In this document: positions 1-3,935 of the stretch, piece after piece
Position numbering within the stretch: position 1 is the first letter of the stretch
How the letters are laid out: each line of letters opens with the position of its first letter
Assembly: GCA_023428185.1 (NCBI GenBank)
Contig: JAEYYZ010000025.1
Span: 1 to 5,243 of the forward strand
Direction: 5' to 3'
DNA length: 5,243 bases
Source of the DNA: Actinomycetes bacterium
Lineage (GTDB): Bacteria > Actinomycetota > Actinomycetes > Actinomycetales > Demequinaceae
Made by a program: the position numbers and the translations under genes
Notes under the pieces: generated by a model
What the model was told of the DNA's origin: nothing
The model's database searches: none
What the model saw: only the letters and a program-made list of their open reading frames with translations

Positions 1-685
1 AGCCACCTGCCAGCCCACCACCACCTACAGCCACGAGCATCGCGTCGAGGCCACCGTCTTCACGGGTTTGAAGGTCAAACTCCCGCGCCACTGTGCCTGC
101 CCCAGCCATCACCACGGGATCGTCAAACGCGGCAATGGACGTGGCATCGTGCTCAGCAAGATAGGCGCGAGACGCCTCAAGAGCCTCGGGGTAGGTAGTG
201 CCCACCGAGTGCACGTGGGCGTGCAAGTCAACCAGCCGTTCCACCTTGGCGGGGTTGGCGGTGGTGGGCACAAAGATATGAGCGTCGTGATGGAAACGTT
301 GGGCTGCGTACGCCACGGCGGCTCCGTGATTGCCGCCCGATGCCGCGACGATTCCCGTGGGGGCGATGGCTTGGGTCGCCACGTAGTTCACCGCACCGCG
401 AGCCTTGAACGCGCCCGTGACCTGCAGGTACTCAAGCTTGAAGATGAGTGTGGCGTCCAGGCCTAGCGTCTCGCCTGGGATCTCAATGACCGGCGTTCGG
501 CGTGTGTGCGGGGCTATCGCCTGCGCGGCCGAGTCGATGTCTGCGGGGGTTGGGACGGGGGTTGGGACGGGGGTTGGGACCGGGGTGGGGACCGGGGTTG
601 CGACCGCGGCTGGCGTGGTGCGCGCGGGTGCCGGTGCGGCATCGGCATGAGGCGCGTCGCTAGTCACCGCTCTAGTGTGATGCAT
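1..685 (-). CDS. PLP-dependent threonine/serine dehydratase family enzyme (C-terminus cut off by window edge)
   Basis: Fold-type II pyridoxal-phosphate enzyme, probably a cytoplasmic threonine or serine dehydratase that deaminates the amino acid to a 2-oxo acid. The frame reads through to position 1, giving about 228 codons with the C-terminus missing. Counting from the ATG at 685, the Schiff-base lysine lies in TGAFKARGA (K94, codon at 404-406). The phosphate-binding SGGNHG is at residues 116-121, and the glycine-rich VGGGGLAGG is at the left edge. Family members usually carry the PLP lysine near residue 55-65, so there is an N-terminal extension of about 30 residues, rich in Ala, Pro and Thr, with a (TPVP)n repeat. 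The start is unresolved: ATG 685 has no Shine-Dalgarno, GTG 703 has the best one, and GTG 667 gives the most natural N-terminus (VTSDAP). The family's GQGT motif reads GAGT here. A serine racemase or hydroxyaspartate dehydratase cannot be excluded. Family call firm, substrate inferred. Confidence 0.88.
   Translation of the reverse strand, partial: MHHTRAVTSDAPHADAAPAPARTTPAAVATPVPTPVPTPVPTPVPTPADIDSAAQAIAPHTRRTPVIEIPGETLGLDATLIFKLEYLQVTGAFKARGAVNYVATQAIAPTGIVAASGGNHGAAVAYAAQRFHHDAHIFVPTTANPAKVERLVDLHAHVHSVGTTYPEALEASRAYLAEHDATSIAAFDDPVVMAGAGTVAREFDLQTREDGGLDAMLVAVGGGGLAGG
545..604. repeat. 12-bp tandem repeat, five units, coding for (TPVP)n in the dehydratase N-terminus
   Basis: On the plus strand the unit is GGGGGTTGGGAC. 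Three exact copies at 545-556, 557-568 and 569-580 are followed by two degenerate ones at 581-592 and 593-604. Twelve bases equal four codons, so on the minus strand each unit adds Thr-Pro-Val-Pro and a change in copy number would keep the frame. The plus strand holds about nine runs of three to five G separated by one to three bases, a strong quadruplex-type pattern. The repeat lies entirely inside the dehydratase reading frame. Confidence 0.9.
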
Positions 686-709
686 TGCGACAGGGACCCA
701 CACGTCGCA

Positions 710-714
710 CCTTC
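710..714 (-). promoter_or_regulatory. Candidate Shine-Dalgarno for a GTG start of the dehydratase at 703
   Basis: Read on the minus strand, GAAGG is followed by the six bases TGCGAC and then an in-frame GTG at 703-701. This is the best-spaced ribosome binding site among the in-frame starts (ATG 724, GTG 703, ATG 685, GTG 667). If it is used, the protein is six residues longer than annotated from 685, and only 27 bp separate it from the ligA GTG start. Confidence 0.3.
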
Positions 715-715
715 G

Positions 716-724
716 TGATTGCAT
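716..724 (+). promoter_or_regulatory. ligA: Weak extended -10-like element in front of ligA
   Basis: TGATTGCAT resembles an extended -10 element (TGn followed by a hexamer sharing T....AT with TATAAT). It ends six to seven bases before the GTG at 731, as expected for a leaderless mRNA. No usable Shine-Dalgarno precedes either ligA start candidate: the AGGGGA at 725-730 abuts the GTG directly, and nothing precedes the TTG at 719. I see no convincing -35 element. This is a weak match offered because some signal must lie in this very short gap. Confidence 0.2.
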
Positions 725-730
725 AGGGGA

Positions 731-2809
731 GTGACAGATCCTCGCGCACGCCACCAGTCGTTGGTCCAAGAGATTGAGGCACACAGGGCGGCCTATTACG
801 GCGACGACGCTCCCACCATTTCCGATGCCGAGTACGACGCTCTTGAGCGGGAGTTGCGGCAGCTGGAGGCCGAATACCCCGAGTTGGTGACGCCTGACAG
901 TCCCACGCAGACCGTGGGCGGGGCGGTGGCGCTTGGCTTTGCGTCGGTGAAGCACCGCCAGCGCATGATGAGCCTCGACAACGCGTTCAGCGTGGACGAC
1001 ATCACCGCGTGGCTGGAGCGGGTAGAGCGCGAGGCAGGGCCTCAAGACGTCGTGTGCGAACCCAAGATTGACGGGCTGTCCATTTCCCTGACGTACGAGA
1101 ACGGGCTGCTAGTGAGGGGCGTCACGCGCGGCGACGGCACCACGGGCGAAGACGTCACGGCCAACGTGCGCACCATCAAGGGTTTGCCGCAACGTCTTGC
1201 GGGCAATGCGGTCCCACACCTGGTGGAGATTCGCGGTGAGGTGTACTTGCCCGTTGCTGCGTTCGAAGAGCTCAATGCCGCCTTGGTGGAAGAGGGCAAG
1301 GCGCCCTACGCCAACCCGCGCAACACCGCAGCAGGTTCACTCAGGCAGAAGGACTCTACTATCACCGCCTCCCGGCCCCTCGCCGTCACCACCTACGCAC
1401 TGGGCGCCTTGGAGTGGGGGGACACTCCGGCCGATGCCCGGGTGCAGTCGCAACACCAGACGTACGCCTTGCTTGCCGAGTGGGGACTACCGGTGAGCAG
1501 TGAAGCGAAAGTGGTGCGAGGCGTCGGCGCTGTGGAGAAGTACTTGACCGCGCTTGAGGGACGCAGGCACTCGCTCATCCACGAGATCGATGGCGTGGTG
1601 CTCAAGGTAGATGACCGCGCTGTGCAAGAAGAACTGGGATCCACGAGCCGTGCGCCGCGCTGGGCCATTGCGTACAAGTTTGCGCCGGAAGAAGTGCACA
1701 CGGTGCTTGAAGACATCCGTGTGGATGTGGGGCGCACGGGGCGCGTGACTCCCTACGGCGTGATGACGCCAGTGACCGTCGCCGGGTCCACCGTCACCTT
1801 TGCGACCCTTCACAACGCACATGAGGTCAAACGCAAGGGCGTGCTCATTGGGGACACCGTGGTGCTGCGCAAAGCCGGTGACGTGATTCCCGAGATTGTG
1901 GGGCCCGTGGTGTCCGCGCGCACCGGCAAGGAACGGGAATTCACGATGCCCGTGGCGTGTCCGTCGTGCGGTGCCACGCTCGCGGAACAGAAGGAAGGCG
2001 ACAAAGACCTCCGGTGCCCCAACGCCGAGTTCTGCCCGGCGCAAATCACCGACCGCATTGCGTTCATTGGCTCGCGTGGGGCCATGGACATTGAGGTGCT
2101 AGGGGAGAAGGCGGCAGTGGCACTCGTGGAATCAGGGGTGTTGCGCAATGAGGCGGGTCTCTTTGACCTGACTGAGGCTGACTTGAAGCGTGTGCCGCTG
2201 TTTGTGCTGGACTCCGCCTCAAAGAAAGACGGTGTGGCGCGAGCGGCTGGTGACGTGAGCACCAACGGACTGCGTTTACTGGCCAACATTGCCGCGGCAC
2301 GAGATCAGGCCTTGTGGCGCGTGATCGTGTCCCTCAGCATTCGCCACGTGGGGCCCACCGCCTCAAGGGCTCTTGCTACCGCCTTCGGCTCCATGGACGC
2401 CATTCGCCAAGCCTCAGCAGCGGACCTCGCCGCAGTGGAAGGTGTGGGTGGAGTCATTGCGGACTCAGTGCGGGAGTGGTTCACCGTTCCGTGGCATGTG
2501 GAGATCGTGGATCGCTGGGCCGCTGCGGGCGTGCGCATGCAAGACGAGCGTGACGCGTCGATTCCGCAAACGCTCGCTGGATTGAGCATCGTGGCCACGG
2601 GATCGCTAGAGAACTTCACACGTGACGGAATCACCGAGGCGATCGTCTCGCACGGCGGCAAGGCAGCATCCTCTGTCTCCAAGAACACTGACTACGTGGT
2701 GGTGGGAGCCAACGCGGGCTCCAAAGCCGCCAAAGCCGAGCAACTGGGAATCCCCGTGCTGGACGAGGCCGGATTTGAGGCGCTATTGCGCGGTGGGGCG
2801 GCGCGGTGA
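731..2809 (+). CDS. ligA: NAD+-dependent DNA ligase LigA
   Basis: Seals 3'-OH/5'-phosphate nicks in duplex DNA using NAD+, joining Okazaki fragments and finishing repair; cytoplasmic and normally essential. The 692-residue product is of usual length with all LigA domains. The N-terminal Ia domain has YYGDDAPTISDAEYDAL. The nucleotidyltransferase domain has adenylated Lys112 in KIDG, R133 in RGDG, E170 in EIRGE, K292 in DGVVLKV and K316 in AIAYKF. An OB fold follows (about 318-400). The zinc finger has C410, C413, C429 and C435. The helix-hairpin-helix domain spans about 436-590, with IRHVGP and VEGVGG. The BRCT domain (about 614-690) has ATGSLENFTRD and TDYVVVGANAGSK. I chose GTG 731 because the product then begins VTDPRARHQ, like relatives; TTG 719 would add four residues. 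The gene is divergent from the dehydratase and is followed after 82 bp by a GNAT gene. All catalytic residues are present. Confidence 0.98.
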   Translation: MTDPRARHQSLVQEIEAHRAAYYGDDAPTISDAEYDALERELRQLEAEYPELVTPDSPTQTVGGAVALGFASVKHRQRMMSLDNAFSVDDITAWLERVEREAGPQDVVCEPKIDGLSISLTYENGLLVRGVTRGDGTTGEDVTANVRTIKGLPQRLAGNAVPHLVEIRGEVYLPVAAFEELNAALVEEGKAPYANPRNTAAGSLRQKDSTITASRPLAVTTYALGALEWGDTPADARVQSQHQTYALLAEWGLPVSSEAKVVRGVGAVEKYLTALEGRRHSLIHEIDGVVLKVDDRAVQEELGSTSRAPRWAIAYKFAPEEVHTVLEDIRVDVGRTGRVTPYGVMTPVTVAGSTVTFATLHNAHEVKRKGVLIGDTVVLRKAGDVIPEIVGPVVSARTGKEREFTMPVACPSCGATLAEQKEGDKDLRCPNAEFCPAQITDRIAFIGSRGAMDIEVLGEKAAVALVESGVLRNEAGLFDLTEADLKRVPLFVLDSASKKDGVARAAGDVSTNGLRLLANIAAARDQALWRVIVSLSIRHVGPTASRALATAFGSMDAIRQASAADLAAVEGVGGVIADSVREWFTVPWHVEIVDRWAAAGVRMQDERDASIPQTLAGLSIVATGSLENFTRDGITEAIVSHGGKAASSVSKNTDYVVVGANAGSKAAKAEQLGIPVLDEAGFEALLRGGAAR

Positions 2810-2839
2810 GGCAGTATGGGTGGGGCCGGGGCACTGGCG

Positions 2840-2851
2840 GCACGCGCGTGC
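2840..2851. repeat. 12-bp perfect palindrome in the ligA-GNAT gap
   Basis: GCACGCGCGTGC is its own reverse complement and is an alternating purine-pyrimidine tract. It sits about 30 bp after the ligA stop and 40 bp before the GNAT start, in a gap of 82 bp that otherwise shows nothing clear. It could be an operator half-site pair or a short hairpin, but in DNA this GC-rich such a palindrome may be chance. Confidence 0.35.
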
Positions 2852-2880
2852 AGGGGCACGCGGCAGGACACTACCGAAAC

Positions 2881-2884
2881 GAGG
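2881..2884 (+). promoter_or_regulatory. Shine-Dalgarno that fixes the GNAT start
   Basis: GAGG lies seven bases before the ATG at 2892. The reading frame is open for a further 270 bases upstream, overlapping the end of ligA in another frame, so this site and the start of protein-like sequence at MTESIRVVDP decide the start. Confidence 0.65.
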
Positions 2885-2891
2885 CGACGCA

Positions 2892-3470
2892 ATGACCGAG
2901 TCCATCCGGGTTGTGGATCCCTCCGAGTCCGGCAGGCTTGCCGAGGTGGGTGAGATCACCGCGCTCGCTTACCTCGCCGACGGCCTCATCGATGCCGCGC
3001 ACCCGTACGCACGGACGTTGCGCGACGCACACGCACGCGCGGTGAACGCCACGTTGCTCGCCATGGTGGACGGCGAGGGTGGGGAGGGTGCGATCGTGGG
3101 CACGCTCACTGTGGTGCCGCCGGGCTCGCCCTTTGTGGAATTGGCCAGTGACGGCGAGTTCGAATTGCGCATGCTTGCGGTATCGCCCATTGAGCGGGGG
3201 CGTGGCATCGGTGCCAAACTCACCCAAGCGGGAATGGACATGGCCGTGGAGCGCGGCGCTCAGCGGGTGGTCCTCTCCACCATGGAGAACATGCACGCCG
3301 CTCACAGGCTTTACGAACGCTTGGGATTCACCCGGCGTGAGGATTTGGACTGGGTAGTCGCAGACAACGCCGATGGCACCGTCACCAAAGTGACGGTGGA
3401 GCAGTTCATCGCGGATCCCTCATCGGCTGTTCGAGGTGTCAAGCTCATCGGATACTCCTGGGAGCCGTAG
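2892..3470 (+). CDS. GNAT-family N-acetyltransferase, substrate unknown
   Basis: A 192-residue protein with the GCN5-related acetyltransferase fold, which moves an acetyl group from acetyl-CoA to an amine. The central strand ELRMLAVSP (residues 91-99) runs into the acetyl-CoA pyrophosphate loop R102-G-R-G-I-G107, which fits the [QR]xxGx[GA] motif A. The following helix is KLTQAGMDMAVERGA. Motif B is seen as VVLSTMENMHAAHRLYERLGF (residues 127-146), with the usual Asn/His then Tyr and LGF. There is no signal peptide or membrane segment, so it is probably cytoplasmic. The last 45 residues (after DLDWVVA) are a less typical tail ending in GYSWEP. The family is clear; the acceptor could be a small molecule, a peptide or a protein N-terminus, and nothing in the sequence decides this. 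It is on the ligA strand and may be co-transcribed with it, but has its own ribosome binding site. Confidence 0.92.
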   Translation: MTESIRVVDPSESGRLAEVGEITALAYLADGLIDAAHPYARTLRDAHARAVNATLLAMVDGEGGEGAIVGTLTVVPPGSPFVELASDGEFELRMLAVSPIERGRGIGAKLTQAGMDMAVERGAQRVVLSTMENMHAAHRLYERLGFTRREDLDWVVADNADGTVTKVTVEQFIADPSSAVRGVKLIGYSWEP

Positions 3471-3489
3471 GGCCAGGCGTGGCCCGGCT
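3463..3489 (+). terminator. Hairpin overlapping the GNAT stop codon, possible terminator without a U-tract
   Basis: GGGCCA (3470-3475) pairs with TGGCCC (3480-3485) around a four-base GGCG loop. The stem can be extended by AGCC (3463-3466) with GGCT (3486-3489), leaving GTA bulged on one side. The TAG stop codon is at 3468-3470, inside the structure. No T-run follows; the 16-bp repeat begins at once. High-GC actinobacteria often use such tail-less hairpins, so termination of the ligA-GNAT transcript here is plausible but inferred. Confidence 0.45.
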
Positions 3490-3580
3490 GCGAGGTGGCC
3501 GGGCTGCGAGGTGGCCGGGCTGCGAGGTGGCTGGGCTGCGAGGCGGCTGGGCTGCGAGGTGGCCGGGCTGCGAGGTGGCG
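3485..3580. repeat. 16-bp tandem repeat, six units, intergenic
   Basis: Six head-to-tail copies of GGGCTGCGAGGTGGCC lie at 3485-3500, 3501-3516, 3517-3532, 3533-3548, 3549-3564 and 3565-3580. Unit 1 begins with C instead of G. Unit 3 ends in T. Unit 4 has GCGG for GTGG and ends in T. Unit 6 ends in G. There are no insertions or deletions. The unit contains no stop codon in any frame on either strand, which is why long meaningless open frames cross it. Sixteen is not a multiple of three, fitting a non-coding array. It fills more than half of the 165-bp gap between the GNAT gene and gatC. Confidence 0.95.
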
Positions 3581-3613
3581 AGTGGTGCCAGGTAGCCAGG
3601 ACTGACACCTCGC
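3570..3613. repeat. Inverted repeat linking the 16-bp array to the gatC upstream region
   Basis: GCGAGGTG in the last array unit (3570-3577) is perfectly complementary to CACCTCGC at 3606-3613, giving an 8-bp stem with a 28-base loop. The same eight bases occur in units 1, 2, 3 and 5, so the downstream arm could pair with any of five partners. The arm lies 22 bp before the gatC ATG and overlaps the end of the candidate -35 element. The complementarity is certain; a biological role is not shown. Confidence 0.4.
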
Positions 3614-3628
3614 CGGGGCCACTAGACT
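3602..3628 (+). promoter_or_regulatory. gatC: Candidate promoter for leaderless gatCA mRNA
   Basis: CTGACA (3602-3607) differs from the -35 consensus TTGACA at one base. TAGACT (3623-3628) fits the actinobacterial -10 pattern TAnnnT. The spacer is 15 bp, a little short of the usual 16-18. The -10 ends seven bases before the gatC ATG at 3636, so transcription would begin at or next to the start codon. This agrees with the poor ribosome binding site: only CAAGG, two bases from the ATG. Confidence 0.5.
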
Positions 3629-3635
3629 CAAGGCC

Positions 3636-3935
3636 ATGTCAGCGCTTGAAAAATCCGATGTCGCGCGCCTTGCTGCGCTCGCCCGCATCGACATGACAGA
3701 CGACGATTTGAGCCGCCTTTCCGGCCAAATCTCGGCGATCGTCGATGCCGTGGCCACCATCTCCGGGGCGGTGGGCGATGACGTCCCCGCGACCTCACAC
3801 CCAGTGCCTATGGCCAACGTGTTCCGTGAGGATGTGGTGCAACCGTCGCTGACCCCCCAGGACGCCTTGGCCGCAGCGCCTGAGGCATACGAGGGCCGCT
3901 TCCGCGTGCCGCAGATTCTTGGAGAAGAGGCATGA
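3636..3935 (+). CDS. gatC: Asp-tRNA(Asn)/Glu-tRNA(Gln) amidotransferase subunit GatC
   Basis: Small subunit of the GatCAB complex, which converts Glu-tRNA(Gln) and/or Asp-tRNA(Asn) to the correctly amidated form in bacteria lacking the matching synthetase. GatC has no catalytic site; it wraps around GatA and GatB and stabilises them. The 99-residue product has the family's usual length and pattern. It has an N-terminal helix DVARLAALARIDMTDDDLSRL, a second helix ISAIVDAVATI, a linker with VPATSHPVPMANVFREDVVQPS, and a C-terminal tail EGRFRVPQIL that contacts the partners. The start is the ATG at 3636; no competing in-frame start fits. The Shine-Dalgarno is weak and close, so leaderless translation is likely. 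Its TGA overlaps the gatA ATG as ATGA, which implies coupled translation and balanced subunit amounts. Confidence 0.97.
   Translation: MSALEKSDVARLAALARIDMTDDDLSRLSGQISAIVDAVATISGAVGDDVPATSHPVPMANVFREDVVQPSLTPQDALAAAPEAYEGRFRVPQILGEEA

Noticed and set aside
68..718. Three plus-strand open frames (68-466, 405-650, 506-718)
   Set aside because: They are antisense to the dehydratase, whose minus-strand frame shows intact PLP-enzyme motifs. Their Gly/Val- and Trp/Asp-rich stretches are the G-rich repeat read in the wrong strand.
719..730. TTG start for ligA at 719
   Set aside because: No ribosome binding site precedes it, and the four extra residues (MHRG) are not expected in the family; GTG 731 gives the usual VTDPRARHQ beginning. 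The choice is not certain.
1487..2044. Minus-strand open frame of 185 codons inside ligA
   Set aside because: It is a shadow of the ligA coding strand with a composition rich in Arg, His and Gly and no recognisable domain.
2622..2891. Upstream extension of the GNAT frame into ligA
   Set aside because: The extension is Pro/Arg/Ser-rich, overlaps the conserved BRCT end of ligA, and a Shine-Dalgarno precedes the internal ATG at 2892.
3485..3580. CRISPR-like array
   Set aside because: The 16-bp units are directly adjacent with no unique spacers, and no cas genes are present.
3436..3696. Small plus-strand frame with Cys-Glu-Val-Ala-Gly-Leu-Arg-type repeats through the 16-bp array
   Set aside because: The repetitive peptide is a by-product of the array read in rotating frames (16 is not a multiple of 3). 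There is no ribosome binding site, and it overlaps the GNAT end and the gatC start.
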